Assembly: GCA_002328185.1 (NCBI GenBank)
Contig: DCWQ01000007.1
Coordinates: 1-64,000, forward strand
DNA length: 64,000 nt
Reading direction: 5' to 3'
DNA from: Dehalococcoidia bacterium UBA2158
GTDB taxonomy: Bacteria; Chloroflexota; Dehalococcoidia; Lucifugimonadales; UBA3495
A program made the position numbers and the translations under genes. Shown here piece by piece: positions 1-8,485 of the stretch (positions within the stretch are counted from its first letter, which is position 1; every line of letters starts with the position of its first letter). The notes under the pieces were generated by a model. That model ran no database searches and was not told the origin of the DNA. It worked only from the letters and a program-made list of their open reading frames with translations.

Positions 1-57
1 GAACCAACGACCTCGGTCTTATCAGGACCGCGCTCTAGCCACCTGAGCTACAGGCCC
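1..57 (-). tRNA. tRNA-Ile (GAT anticodon), partial
   Basis: Read on the minus strand, the gene starts at 57 with a seven-base acceptor strand GGGCCTG, followed by TA, a D arm (GCTC...GAGC) and a perfect five-base-pair anticodon stem CGGTC/GACCG. The stem encloses the loop CTGATAA, so the anticodon is GAT (isoleucine). The T arm begins with GTTGGTTC and the gene runs off the left edge of the window, so the T-arm closure, acceptor 3' strand and CCA status cannot be seen. It may sit in an rRNA operon, because tRNA-Ile(GAT) often does, but that part lies outside the window. Confidence 0.93.
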
Positions 58-90
58 ACATAGTGGAGAGTGGCCAATAGCCACGTTTGG

Positions 91-119
91 ATTATAGCGA
101 CTGGTCGTGGGTGGGGCAA
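91..119 (-). promoter_or_regulatory. Sigma-70-like promoter of tRNA-Ile
   Basis: On the minus strand a TTGCCC hexamer (119-114) is followed after 17 bases by a perfect TATAAT (96-91). This predicts a start near 84, about 27 bases before the tRNA 5' end at 57. The spacing and perfect -10 make this one of the better promoter candidates in the window. Confidence 0.6.
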
Positions 120-181
120 GGTCGGGGGCGGGATGTACCAATTTAGCCATCACGCCACTCCGAATAAACGCGGCTGCGCCG

Positions 182-1453
182 CTACCCCGGCCCGTCTGGG
201 CCGTCGGGGCCTCCCATGGGGCTTTCTCCGCCGCCGGGGGGGACGCCGTCTACGTCGGGGCCGTTTTGCTTTTCCATACAAGGGTTGAAGTCTCGGGGGG
301 TGCGTGAGGGTCTGGGTGGGCGCGGGGTGGTCGTGGCTGTGGCGCCGATGGACTCTGGGCTGAAGCCGTCGGGGAACTGGAGGGTGCGGACCGGGTAGTT
401 AATGGTTATGTCATTTTCTTTGAATCGGCGGTGCAGGTTCTTGATCAGGGCCGATTGCAGATCGAAGCTGGAGATGCGGTCGCGTGCCTGCAGAAACAGC
501 CAGAAGTCCACGTTGGACTCACCGAAGGAGTCGAAGGCGAACCAGGAACCGTACGACCGGTTGGCGCTCAGGCTGTTCTCGACCAGCTCGGTCATTACCT
601 CCCGGGAGACCTCCTCCACCAGGTCCAGGTCGCTGTCGTAGCTAACCCCGCAGGTCACGTAGACGTTCACCGCGGGCACCGGCTGCTGGTAGTTGGTGAT
701 GATGGTCTCGGCGAAGCGGGCGTTGGGTACCACCACCAGGTTGTTGCCCCAAGTCCGGATGCGGGTGCTGCGCCAGCCCACCTCCACCACATACCCCGCC
801 ATACCGCTTTCAAGCTCGATGTAATCGCCGGTTGAGATGACGCCCTCGGTCATGACGTAGGTGCCAGCGAACAGGTTGGCCAGGGTCGGCTGGATAGCCA
901 AGGCCACGGCCAGACCGCCCAGACCCAGACCGGCGATGAGGGGGCTGATGTTGATGTCCATGACATCCAACACCAGCAGCGCGCCGATACCATAGATGAA
1001 GACGCCGCCAACCCGGCGTAACAGCGGGAATAGCCTCAGGTCGACCACATGGTTGGCGCGGGTGGCGAGGGTGGCCAAGTACCAGTCAATGGCGCTGGAG
1101 AGCAGGCCGACCACCACCAAGATCCCAACGACTATCCCGGCTGCGCGAGCGATTGTGTCCGCCCGGTCCTGCTCGGAGCCGGACAAGCCCAAGGGAATGG
1201 TCACGGCCAGATACGCCCCCAGCACCAAGATGCCAAAGACAACGGGCCAGCGCACCGACCCCACCAATCGGGAGTCCAGGTCTGTGGGCGTCCACTGGGT
1301 GAACCGGACGATGAGCGGAAAGACCAGCTTGAAGACCAGGAAAGCCACCACGATAGCGATAAGACCGATGGCGCCTGCAGTGGCGGGGTCCAACCACGGC
1401 GGGTCGCCCAATCCGAAGCGGGCCAAGATAGGTGCTGTCAGAGCGAAATCCAT
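182..1453 (-). CDS. Mechanosensitive ion channel, MscS family
   Basis: The 423-residue protein is an inner-membrane MscS-type channel, expected to gate on membrane tension and release solutes on osmotic downshock. Hydrophobic segments lie at about residues 26-50, 66-90, 103-127 and 148-165. They are followed by the glycine/alanine-rich pore helix at about 171-203 (GLGLGGLAVALAIQ), the hallmark of the family. After it comes the beta domain with the conserved GDYIE-like strand (209-213) and the VVPNARF motif (241-247). The C-terminus is a low-complexity tail rich in Pro, Gly and Asp, probably disordered. It is the last minus-strand gene before the tRNA. The fold is certain; which ions or osmolytes pass is not known. 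Confidence 0.93.
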   Translation of the reverse strand: MDFALTAPILARFGLGDPPWLDPATAGAIGLIAIVVAFLVFKLVFPLIVRFTQWTPTDLDSRLVGSVRWPVVFGILVLGAYLAVTIPLGLSGSEQDRADTIARAAGIVVGILVVVGLLSSAIDWYLATLATRANHVVDLRLFPLLRRVGGVFIYGIGALLVLDVMDINISPLIAGLGLGGLAVALAIQPTLANLFAGTYVMTEGVISTGDYIELESGMAGYVVEVGWRSTRIRTWGNNLVVVPNARFAETIITNYQQPVPAVNVYVTCGVSYDSDLDLVEEVSREVMTELVENSLSANRSYGSWFAFDSFGESNVDFWLFLQARDRISSFDLQSALIKNLHRRFKENDITINYPVRTLQFPDGFSPESIGATATTTPRPPRPSRTPRDFNPCMEKQNGPDVDGVPPGGGESPMGGPDGPDGPG

Positions 1454-1535
1454 TGAAATTGGCTGCTCCCGGCGCGGGGATTGATGTCCGAATCGAGACG
1501 GATAACCCCGAAATCCATTGTTGAGTTTATAACAT

Positions 1536-2357
1536 TCAGGCCTGGTTTTCAGGCTGGGCAGAACTACCGTTCTTGAGCCGTTTTAGCAGCAGGGGGAGCA
1601 GTTCCCCGGATGGACCGTCGAGGGTGATGTCGCACCACTGGGTGAGGGTGGTCTCCTCAGGGTTGATCTCGATCAGCTTGGCACCCAGTTCCTTGGCGAC
1701 CAGGGGCAGACGCGCCGCCGGGTTAACGGTCCCAGAAGTCCCCACCAGCAGCATACAATCGCAGGTCTCGGCCTGCTGGCGACTGGCCAGCAGCACATCC
1801 TCAGGGATGGGTTCGCCGAACATAACCGTGTCCATCTTGATCACACCGCCGCAGTGGGTGCAGATGGGCGGCAGGCTATCGAAATGGTAGCCGTCCCTGG
1901 GTTGCCGGACGCCGCAGCCGAGGCAACGGAGCCAGGTCCGGTTGCCGTGTATCTCCAGCAATGACCGGCTGCCCGCCTCCCGGTGGAGGTTGTCTACGTT
2001 CTGGGTCACCACGCACTGCAGAACCCCCATTGCTTCCATCTCGACCAGGGAACGATGTCCCGGATTGGGCTCCGCTAGGTCAACGGCAACCCTCATCTCG
2101 TAGGTTGGGTCGCCGGGCTTGTCTTCGGTGCGGAACCGGGTCTCCCACCATTCCCCGGGGTCGCTGATGAACTCTTTGAACGAGAGATTGGACGGCTCGC
2201 CGAACTTGGTCCAGAGTCCGCCTGGGCCCCGGTAGGGAGGGATGCCGCTCTCGACAGACAGCCCGGCCCCAGCCAACGCAACCACGTGGTTGGAACGCAA
2301 GATGAGCGCAGCGGCTTCGTCAAGGGAACGAGATAATCCGGCGGTTAGCTCTAACAT
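1536..2357 (-). CDS. cobB: NAD-dependent protein deacylase, sirtuin (Sir2/CobB-like)
   Basis: Sirtuins remove acyl groups from lysine side chains using NAD, giving nicotinamide and O-acyl-ADP-ribose. The 273-residue product shows the NAD-binding motif GAGLSVESGIPPYRG at 30-44, the QNVDNLH motif at 119-125 and the catalytic His at 137. The structural zinc is held by Cys145/Cys148 and Cys166/Cys169. Length and motif order match a full-length bacterial class III or U-like sirtuin. A TAATAT -10-like box lies about 12 bases before the ATG, implying a very short leader. In bacteria such enzymes commonly regulate acetyl-CoA synthetase, but no such target is encoded nearby. The symbol follows general usage rather than orthology testing. 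Confidence 0.93.
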   Translation of the reverse strand: MLELTAGLSRSLDEAAALILRSNHVVALAGAGLSVESGIPPYRGPGGLWTKFGEPSNLSFKEFISDPGEWWETRFRTEDKPGDPTYEMRVAVDLAEPNPGHRSLVEMEAMGVLQCVVTQNVDNLHREAGSRSLLEIHGNRTWLRCLGCGVRQPRDGYHFDSLPPICTHCGGVIKMDTVMFGEPIPEDVLLASRQQAETCDCMLLVGTSGTVNPAARLPLVAKELGAKLIEINPEETTLTQWCDITLDGPSGELLPLLLKRLKNGSSAQPENQA

Positions 2358-2405
2358 GATTGATTGGATATATTAAACACGCCAGAGCGTTCTGAGAAGG
2401 GACGT

Positions 2406-3074
2406 TTACGGGGAAGTGGGAAAGGCTTCGCGGCCGATCAATGGGACAAAGCGGCAGGGGCCAAGCATGCGCAAGGAGATGCCCTCACCCGTGCGTAGGA
2501 CACAGACGAGTTCTTGCTGGTCACGGTTGCCCACGGGCACGATCATGCGGCCACCGACGGCTAGCTGGGCGATCAATCTCGGCGCCAAGGAAGGGGCCGC
2601 GGCCGACACGACGATGGCGTCGTACGGCCCGCGCCAAGGACAGCCAAGTGCTTCCCTGGCGTCTTCAACGATGACATTCTTATATTCGAGGTCTTCTAGA
2701 GTGTCCCGCGCCCGTTCCGACAGGCTGCGGACCAGTTCAACGGTGACCACTTTGCCTTCCGGGACCAGTTCGGCCAGCACGGCGGCTTGGTAGCCGGAAC
2801 CGGCGCCAACCTCCAGCACCCGGTCAGCCGGTTGCAGGCGGAGCGCCTCGGTGATCAGGGCCACGATGTGGGGTTGGGAGATGGTCTGGCCTTCGCCGAT
2901 GGGTAGCGGTATGTCCCGGTACGCCCTGGAACGTTCGCATGCAGGCACGAACGCTTCTCTGGGCACTCGCTCCATGGCTTTCAGGACGGAATTCGACCTG
3001 ATGCTGCGTCTCAAACTTATAAACAGTTCCCGACGGTCAGAAAGCAGTTTCTTGTCCGATTCGTGTCCTCTCAT
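2406..3074 (-). CDS. pcm: Protein-L-isoaspartate O-methyltransferase
   Basis: The enzyme methylates isoaspartyl residues in damaged proteins using S-adenosylmethionine, starting their repair. The SAM-binding motif VLEVGAGSGYQAAVLAEL, the motif GEGQTISQPHIVA and the post-motif EDAREALG-like region are all present in the usual order. The frame is open further upstream to 3125. The ATG at 3074 is preferred because it sits directly downstream of a good -10 box and because the extra N-terminal residues do not look like this family. From this start the protein is 222 residues, a normal family length. It is followed by the sirtuin gene on the same strand. Confidence 0.92.
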   Translation of the reverse strand: MRGHESDKKLLSDRRELFISLRRSIRSNSVLKAMERVPREAFVPACERSRAYRDIPLPIGEGQTISQPHIVALITEALRLQPADRVLEVGAGSGYQAAVLAELVPEGKVVTVELVRSLSERARDTLEDLEYKNVIVEDAREALGCPWRGPYDAIVVSAAAPSLAPRLIAQLAVGGRMIVPVGNRDQQELVCVLRTGEGISLRMLGPCRFVPLIGREAFPTSP

Positions 3075-3081
3075 CAACCCA

Positions 3082-3109
3082 ATTTTAACATTACATAAGC
3101 AGGCAACAA
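3082..3109 (-). promoter_or_regulatory. Promoter of pcm, predicted leaderless start
   Basis: On the minus strand TTGTTG (3109-3104) is followed after 16 bases by TAAAAT (3087-3082). The -10 box ends only seven bases before the ATG at 3074, so transcription would begin at or next to the start codon. This fits the absence of a Shine-Dalgarno sequence. It is an inference from spacing only. Confidence 0.4.
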
Positions 3110-3159
3110 AGAAGTTTACAGGCACATATCCGGTGTTTTATGAACTTTCCCAGGAGTGA

Positions 3160-3188
3160 TTGACTGTAAGAAACCCGTATGCTAACTT
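3160..3188 (+). promoter_or_regulatory. Candidate promoter for the HTH regulator and possibly the heme operon
   Basis: TTGACT at 3160-3165 is followed after 17 bases by TAACTT at 3183-3188. The -35 box is a good match and the -10 box is weak. The predicted start near 3195 gives a leader of about 90 bases before the TTG start at 3284. Confidence 0.35.
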
Positions 3189-3283
3189 GGTTTAAGTCAG
3201 CAGTGGAAAATTCAGTTTCTTAGAGATTTTTATAGGTTTTTATGGCCGAATCCGGCCCGTAAAATGTCTCAGAGTCGATCACC

Positions 3284-3922
3284 TTGGTAGAAATTCAAAC
3301 TAAGGACAACCAAACCACCGAAAAGTCTCAATGGCTCTCCCTCCGGGACGCCTGCCGATTGCTTGATGTCAGCAACACGACCCTGAGGCAGTGGGCCGAC
3401 AACGGCTACCTCAGGGTGTACCGCACTCCTGGCGGCCACCGCCGGTTCCTCCGCGAGGACGTAGAGTCCTTCGCCAACGCCCCCGAACAGGCACAAGAAC
3501 AGGGCCGGGAAGACACCACCGAGAGTTTGGCCCTCCGTAAGATCCGCCGCAGCCTGGGCCGGAACGATGTTCTACAGCAACCCTGGTATCAGAGCGTCGA
3601 AGAAGAGGGCAAGATTCGGATGCGGCTCTTCGGACGCCGCCTGTTATCCTTGCTGTTGCAGGAAGCAGGCCCCCGCCGCCGCAGGCAGGAACTTCTCGAG
3701 GAATCCCACCTGCTGGGCCGCGAGTACGGCAGTGAGATGTCGGAACGGGGCGTGACCCTGAAGGACACCATCGAAGCCTTCGTTTTCTTCAGGACCATGG
3801 TCCTGGACTCCGCCATCCCCAGTTCCTGGAGCAGGATCATTGAAGCGGCCGACCGGGTGTTGGTCGGCATGGCCGATTCTTATGAAAACTTAGAAATCTC
3901 CGCGCCCGTCGAACCCAAATGA
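3284..3922 (+). CDS. Helix-turn-helix (MerR/excisionase-like) regulator with unknown C-terminal domain
   Basis: The 212-residue protein starts at a TTG. Residues 16-65 form a MerR-type winged helix-turn-helix: a helix with LRDACRLLDVS, then TTLRQWADNGYL and the wing TPGGHRRFLREDVESF. The GGHRRF wing motif is typical of MerR/excisionase DNA-binding domains. Residues 85-212 are helical and basic, with no ligand-binding motif I recognise; no B12-binding signature is visible. It lies 85 bp upstream of the siroheme decarboxylase gene on the same strand, so it could control the tetrapyrrole operon. That link is positional inference only. Confidence 0.8.
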   Translation: MVEIQTKDNQTTEKSQWLSLRDACRLLDVSNTTLRQWADNGYLRVYRTPGGHRRFLREDVESFANAPEQAQEQGREDTTESLALRKIRRSLGRNDVLQQPWYQSVEEEGKIRMRLFGRRLLSLLLQEAGPRRRRQELLEESHLLGREYGSEMSERGVTLKDTIEAFVFFRTMVLDSAIPSSWSRIIEAADRVLVGMADSYENLEISAPVEPK

Positions 3923-4006
3923 CCGGACCGAGCGAATATAGAACGGGCATCAGCCTTTAACACTCAGTGATTAACTTATGTAGTCCTGGAGGGACCGCAG
4001 GCAGAT

Positions 4007-5089
4007 ATGGATATAACCGACCGCAAGCTTCTCAATTTGATCCAAGGGCCCTTTCCCATGGTCGACCAGCCCTTCCAAAAACTCGGCGAAGAGGTTGGGA
4101 TCAGCGAACAGGAAGTCCTCGAAAGATTGGCTGAACTGAAACGGACCAACGTCCTGCGTCAGATCAGCGCCATCTTCGACACCCGCCGCCTGGGTTTCAA
4201 GACCACACTTGTAGCCATGGCATACGAAACAGCGAAGTTGCATGACGCAGCCATGGTGATCAACAAGCACCCCGGCGTCAGCCATAATTACGCTCGGGAA
4301 GGCTCCTACTACAACCTGTGGTTCACCCTGGCCGTGCCCCCGGAACACGACCTGGAAGCCACCGCTGACTACATGGCCCGCAAAACCAACGCCCTGGAAC
4401 AGCGAATCATGCCCACCAAACGGTTCTTCAAGATCGGCGTCAACTTCGATATGGTCAAGAAGAAGGGCTCCTCGTTCAATTTCTCTCCTGATAACGTCAA
4501 CAAAGAACAATCCGACGGAGAGACCGCCGCCAACAAAGAGGAAGCCGACTCCTGGAACAAGGCTGTCCCCGTGACCGAGGCCGAGAAGGACGCCATCCGC
4601 GGGATGCAGGAAGACCTGGAGCTGATTCCCCGACCCTACGACCAGACCGCCGAGCAGTTGGGCATGACTACCGACGAGCTGTTCGCCTTGGCCAAGGACT
4701 TCCAAGACCGGCGCATCATGCGGCGCTATAGCGCAGTGCTGCACCACCGCCGATCTGGATTCAGGGCCAACGCGATGATCGTCTGGAAGGTCCCAGAAGA
4801 GCGGTCCGAGGAAGTCGGCCTGATGATGGCCTCCCACGACGCCGTGACCCACTGTTACGAGCGCCCGACCTTCCCTGACTGGCCTTACACGCATTTCACC
4901 ATGGTCCACGCGACCACCCCCGAGGGCTGCGAAGAAATCAACACCGAAATCAGCGAAGCCACGGGAATCACCGAGCGCCTGGTGTTGTACAGCACCAGGG
5001 AATACAAGAAAACGCGGGTCCGCTATTTCGTGCCCGACTACGACGAATACGTGGACACCGAGAAACCCGACGCTATAATCACGGCCTAA
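4007..5089 (+). CDS. Fused siroheme decarboxylase AhbA-AhbB (Lrp/AsnC-like double unit)
   Basis: AhbA and AhbB normally form a heterodimer that removes two acetate carboxyls from siroheme, giving 12,18-didecarboxysiroheme in the siroheme-dependent heme pathway. This 360-residue protein carries both units in one chain. Unit one (about 1-150) has a winged helix and the signature HNYAREGSYYNLWFTL (93-108). After a charged linker (150-190), unit two has a second winged helix, RRYSAVLHHRRSGF (239-252) and HCYERPTFPDWPYTHF (282-297). The related NirD/L/G/H proteins act in heme d1 synthesis and cannot be fully excluded, and AsnC-type regulators share the fold. The neighbouring precorrin-2 dehydrogenase, hemC, cobA-hemD, hemB and hemL favour a biosynthetic role. 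A GGAGGG lies 12 bases before the ATG. Confidence 0.85.
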   Translation: MDITDRKLLNLIQGPFPMVDQPFQKLGEEVGISEQEVLERLAELKRTNVLRQISAIFDTRRLGFKTTLVAMAYETAKLHDAAMVINKHPGVSHNYAREGSYYNLWFTLAVPPEHDLEATADYMARKTNALEQRIMPTKRFFKIGVNFDMVKKKGSSFNFSPDNVNKEQSDGETAANKEEADSWNKAVPVTEAEKDAIRGMQEDLELIPRPYDQTAEQLGMTTDELFALAKDFQDRRIMRRYSAVLHHRRSGFRANAMIVWKVPEERSEEVGLMMASHDAVTHCYERPTFPDWPYTHFTMVHATTPEGCEEINTEISEATGITERLVLYSTREYKKTRVRYFVPDYDEYVDTEKPDAIITA

Positions 5090-5150
5090 CTCCAGACCAA
5101 GGGGTCCGGCCCCGCCGGGCCCGCGAGTCATGGATATATATCGAGAGCTT

Positions 5151-5918
5151 ATGGCAAATTTTTATCCCGTTTTCCTCAACCTGACCGGACGCCGCTGCGT
5201 CATCATTGGCGGAGGGCAGATCGCCGAAGGCAAGATCTCTAAGCTGCTCGAATCGGGCGCTAAGATCATCGTGATCAGCCCCGATACCACCCAGGGCATC
5301 CGCGGCTTTGCTGAGCGCGGCGACATCGAGTTCCAGCGACGTAGGTACGAAGCCGGCGACCTCGATGGAGCATTCTTGGTCATCGCGGCAACCAATGACC
5401 GGGTGGTCAACCAAGAGATATTCGAAGAAGCCGAGAAGCGAGGCGTTTTGCTGAACGCAGTGGACGATGTGCCCCGCTGCTCTTTCATCGCCCCGTCCAT
5501 CGTGGAGCGCGGCCCGGTGACCATCGCCATCTCCACCGGTGGCGCCAGCCCAGCCTTGGCCCGCAAGCTGCGGGAGACCCTGTCGGACTCTAATGACCTG
5601 GACTGGACCGAAGCGACTAACCTGCTCTCCAAAGCCCGCCAAGTTATCAAGGACAAACAAGTGGCAGTTGACCCGCAACGTTGGCAGTGCTGCATGACCT
5701 CGGAGCTGCTCAGCCTGGCCAAGTCGGGCCGGGAAGACGAAGCCGTGGAGCTGCTGCTGAACGGCCTACTGGGCAAGGATTCCAACGGTAAATGTTCCAA
5801 CATCGCCGAGTGCGTTGACGGCGGCTGCCAGATTAGGAACCAGACCACACAGGCCCCGGTTGAGTCCAAGGACTCACCACGCACCGAAGACCGGATAGCC
5901 CAAGCCGCAAGGGATTAA
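5151..5918 (+). CDS. Precorrin-2 dehydrogenase / sirohydrochlorin ferrochelatase (Met8/CysG N-terminal type)
   Basis: The enzyme oxidises precorrin-2 to sirohydrochlorin with NAD and, in the Met8 type, inserts iron to give siroheme. The Rossmann motif VIIGGGQIAEGKISKLLESG is near the N-terminus. The catalytic-Asp region NAVDDVPRCSFIAPS and the TGGASPALARKLRE motif follow. I chose the ATG at 5151 because the family usually begins just before YPVFLNL; an in-frame ATG at 5130 is the alternative. The C-terminus is longer than usual and carries three cysteines (about 215, 221 and 226, spaced CX5CX4C) in a polar tail. The gene sits between ahbAB and hemC, with only four bases before the hemC start. 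Confidence 0.88.
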   Translation: MANFYPVFLNLTGRRCVIIGGGQIAEGKISKLLESGAKIIVISPDTTQGIRGFAERGDIEFQRRRYEAGDLDGAFLVIAATNDRVVNQEIFEEAEKRGVLLNAVDDVPRCSFIAPSIVERGPVTIAISTGGASPALARKLRETLSDSNDLDWTEATNLLSKARQVIKDKQVAVDPQRWQCCMTSELLSLAKSGREDEAVELLLNGLLGKDSNGKCSNIAECVDGGCQIRNQTTQAPVESKDSPRTEDRIAQAARD

Positions 5919-5922
5919 ACCT

Positions 5923-6891
5923 TTGTCCACCAGCGACTCAGAAGAAAGTTCAGTTAGTTCAGGCATTCCGGCCACGAAAGTCGGAAGCCGCGGCAGTGCC
6001 CTGGCGCTGATTCAAGACCATGTGGTGATCAGTCGGTTGAAGGCCAACAGTCCCGCCCTGGAGTTCCAAGTCGATACCGTCCGGACCAGGGGAGACACCG
6101 ACCAGACCTCCCGTCTCGCCGGCATGGGCCTGGGCATCTTCGTCAAGGAATTGGAGCAGGAGCTACTGGACGGCAAGCTGGATATCGCCGTCCATAGCCT
6201 CAAGGACATGCCCACCCAGTTGGCCGACGGCCTGGTGCTAGGAGCGGTGTTGTCCCGAGAGGACCCCCGTGACGTGCTGGTAAACCGGTACGGCTGCCCC
6301 TTAGACGGGCTTCCCGAGGGCGCGAAGATCGGCACCAGCAGCCCCCGCCGCGCCGCCCAATTGAAGCAATACGCCCCCCAGGTGGAGGTTGTTTCCATCC
6401 GGGGCAACGTGGAGACCCGGCTGCGGAAAGCCCAGGGAGAAGAAGCCGATGGCGCTATATTGGCCGCCGCCGGCATGATCCGGCTGAGACTGCAAGACCA
6501 GGTCACCGAGTACCTTTCCATCGAGCAGTTCGTGCCCCCTCCGGGGCAGGGCATATTGGCGGTGGAAGCGCGGGCCGACGACCACCGAATGCTGGCATTA
6601 TTGGCAGCCATTGACGACTCGGACACCCGCTACGAGGCCACAGCTGAAAGGGCATTCTTGGCAGAGCTTGGCGGCGGTTGCAGCGTACCCGTGGGCGCCT
6701 ATGCCCAATGCATCGACGACGAGATGCTCATGACGATCTACATAAGCTCGGAAGACGGCGAGAACAGCTTCACCACCAAGGTGCAAGGACCAAAAGCGGA
6801 CGCTCTGGGAATAGCCCGCGCGGCGTTCCACACCCTGGAGAGGGAGGGCGGCGCCGATCTGGTGGCCGCTGCCAGGGCGAACCTGGCGTAA
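5923..6891 (+). CDS. hemC: Hydroxymethylbilane synthase (porphobilinogen deaminase)
   Basis: HemC joins four porphobilinogen units into hydroxymethylbilane. The 322-residue protein shows KVGSRGSALALIQ near residue 19, VHSLKDMPT (90-98), the GTSSPRRAAQL motif (137-147) and SIRGNVETRL (158-167). Cys253 in LGGGCSVPVGAY carries the dipyrromethane cofactor. The start is a TTG four bases after the preceding stop, indicating translational coupling. The first 15 residues are a Ser/Glu-rich extension of no known role. All catalytic features are present. Confidence 0.95.
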   Translation: MSTSDSEESSVSSGIPATKVGSRGSALALIQDHVVISRLKANSPALEFQVDTVRTRGDTDQTSRLAGMGLGIFVKELEQELLDGKLDIAVHSLKDMPTQLADGLVLGAVLSREDPRDVLVNRYGCPLDGLPEGAKIGTSSPRRAAQLKQYAPQVEVVSIRGNVETRLRKAQGEEADGAILAAAGMIRLRLQDQVTEYLSIEQFVPPPGQGILAVEARADDHRMLALLAAIDDSDTRYEATAERAFLAELGGGCSVPVGAYAQCIDDEMLMTIYISSEDGENSFTTKVQGPKADALGIARAAFHTLEREGGADLVAAARANLA

Positions 6892-6928
6892 TATTCCGCC
6901 CTGATGGGCGTTTAGAAGAGATGAAATA

Positions 6929-8455
6929 TTGACCGGTAAAGTCTATCTGGTGGGCGCCGGACCCGGCGACCCCGGCTTAATCACAGTTAAGGGAATGTGG
7001 GCATTGGAGCAGGCCCAAGTTGTGGTCTACGACCGCTTGGTGGACCCCTCCCAGCTCCAGGCCGTGCCCGACGACGCCGAACTCATCTTCGTGGGCAAAG
7101 CCAGGGGACGCCAGGAACTGACCCAACTCGAGATCAACCAACTCCTGGTGGATAAGGCCGCCCAGGGGTTCACCGTGGTGCGGCTTAAAGGCGGAGACCC
7201 GTTCGTATTCGGCCGGGGCGGCGAAGAAGCCCTCGAGTTAAAGGCCAACGGACTGCCCTTTGAAGTCGTGCCCGGCGTAACCTCGGCCATCGCCGGACCA
7301 GCCTACGCAGGCATACCCCTGACCCACCGGGGCATCTCCACTACTTTTACTGTCGTCAGCGGCAGCGAGGACCCGAACAAACCCGAGTCTACGATCCCCT
7401 GGGACATACTGGCCAAGAACGGCGGCACCCTGGTGGTACTCATGGGCTGGAAATCCCTGGAAACCATCCTAGCCACCCTGAAGGAAGAGGGCCTCCCGCC
7501 AACAACACCCGCGGCCCTCGTGCAATGGGGGACCTGGAGCGACCAGCAGACCGTTACCGGCAACATAGAAAACATTCTGGACAAAGGTCAAGAAGCTGGG
7601 CTGACACCCCCGGTCATCACCGTAATCGGTGAGGTGGTCAACCTCAGGAAGGACCTGGCCTGGTTCGACAAGCGAACTCTCTTCGGCAAGCGCGTCCTGG
7701 TCACCCGCTCCCGTTCTCAGGCGTCACGGCTCTGCACTCTGTTGGAGCAATCCGGGGCCAACCCGGTGGAATTGCCCACCATCCAGATCAGCCCATTGGA
7801 CGACTTCTCAGAACTAGACACCACGTTAGAACGATTAACTGATTACAACTGGGTAATCTTCGCCAGCGCCAACGCCGTTGAATCGGTGTTTGAGCGGCTG
7901 GAGCTAAAAGGCAAAGACGCCCGCGCCCTGGCCGGTACGACCGTCGGAGCAATCGGCCCTGCCACTGCCCAAGCTCTGGCCAACCGGGGCATCACCACCG
8001 ACTTTATGCCCAGCCATCCGGTCTCGGAAAAGGTCATCAAAGAACTATCGGGCCGCGACTGGAAGGGTGTTTCAGTATTGCTGCCCTCCGCCGACATCGG
8101 CCGCCACGAACTGGAAAAAGGTCTCGCCGAGATGGGCGCCCAGGTCAACCGGCTGTCCGCCTACCGAAACGTGCCCGTAGCGGGTGTGAGCGACCTGGCC
8201 AAGCGGGCTTTTATTGACGGCGTCGATGTCGTAACTTTTACCAGTTCCTCCACCGTACGAAACCTGGCGGAGATGCTGGACGGAGACCTAACGGCCATCC
8301 AAGCCAGCTTCATCGCCTGCATCGGCCCAGTTACTGCCGCCACCGCCCGCGAGCTGGGATTGCGGGTGGACCTGGAAGCATCAGAACACACGGTCGAGGG
8401 CTTAGTCGACGCGCTGACCGGCCACTTCGCCGGCGGTGAGCTTTCCCGCCAGTAA
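6929..8455 (+). CDS. cobA-hemD: Fused uroporphyrinogen-III C-methyltransferase and uroporphyrinogen-III synthase
   Basis: The N-terminal half (about 1-245) is a SUMT that methylates uroporphyrinogen III to precorrin-2. It shows VYLVGAGPGDPGLITVKG, VVRLKGGDPFVFGRGGEE, PGVTSAIAGPAYAGIPLTHR and the TLVVLMGW motif. The C-terminal half (about 255-508) is HemD, which cyclises and inverts hydroxymethylbilane; it begins at GKRVLVTRSRSQASRL and has the family's weakly conserved FASANAVE and FTSSSTV segments. Fusion channels flux to uroporphyrinogen III and directly onward to precorrin-2, consistent with a siroheme-centred pathway. The start is TTG at 6929, preceded by GAAGAGA. CobA-HemD fusions are known in several phyla. 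Confidence 0.95.
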   Translation: MTGKVYLVGAGPGDPGLITVKGMWALEQAQVVVYDRLVDPSQLQAVPDDAELIFVGKARGRQELTQLEINQLLVDKAAQGFTVVRLKGGDPFVFGRGGEEALELKANGLPFEVVPGVTSAIAGPAYAGIPLTHRGISTTFTVVSGSEDPNKPESTIPWDILAKNGGTLVVLMGWKSLETILATLKEEGLPPTTPAALVQWGTWSDQQTVTGNIENILDKGQEAGLTPPVITVIGEVVNLRKDLAWFDKRTLFGKRVLVTRSRSQASRLCTLLEQSGANPVELPTIQISPLDDFSELDTTLERLTDYNWVIFASANAVESVFERLELKGKDARALAGTTVGAIGPATAQALANRGITTDFMPSHPVSEKVIKELSGRDWKGVSVLLPSADIGRHELEKGLAEMGAQVNRLSAYRNVPVAGVSDLAKRAFIDGVDVVTFTSSSTVRNLAEMLDGDLTAIQASFIACIGPVTAATARELGLRVDLEASEHTVEGLVDALTGHFAGGELSRQ

Positions 8456-8485
8456 ACTCTAGAAGAAGGTCTAGGAGAAAAGATC

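Noticed and set aside
3971..5131. A 386-codon open frame on the minus strand opposite the siroheme decarboxylase gene
   Set aside because: It is antisense to a gene with clear family motifs. Its translation is rich in Gly, Val and His with no domain, as expected for a GC-rich shadow frame.
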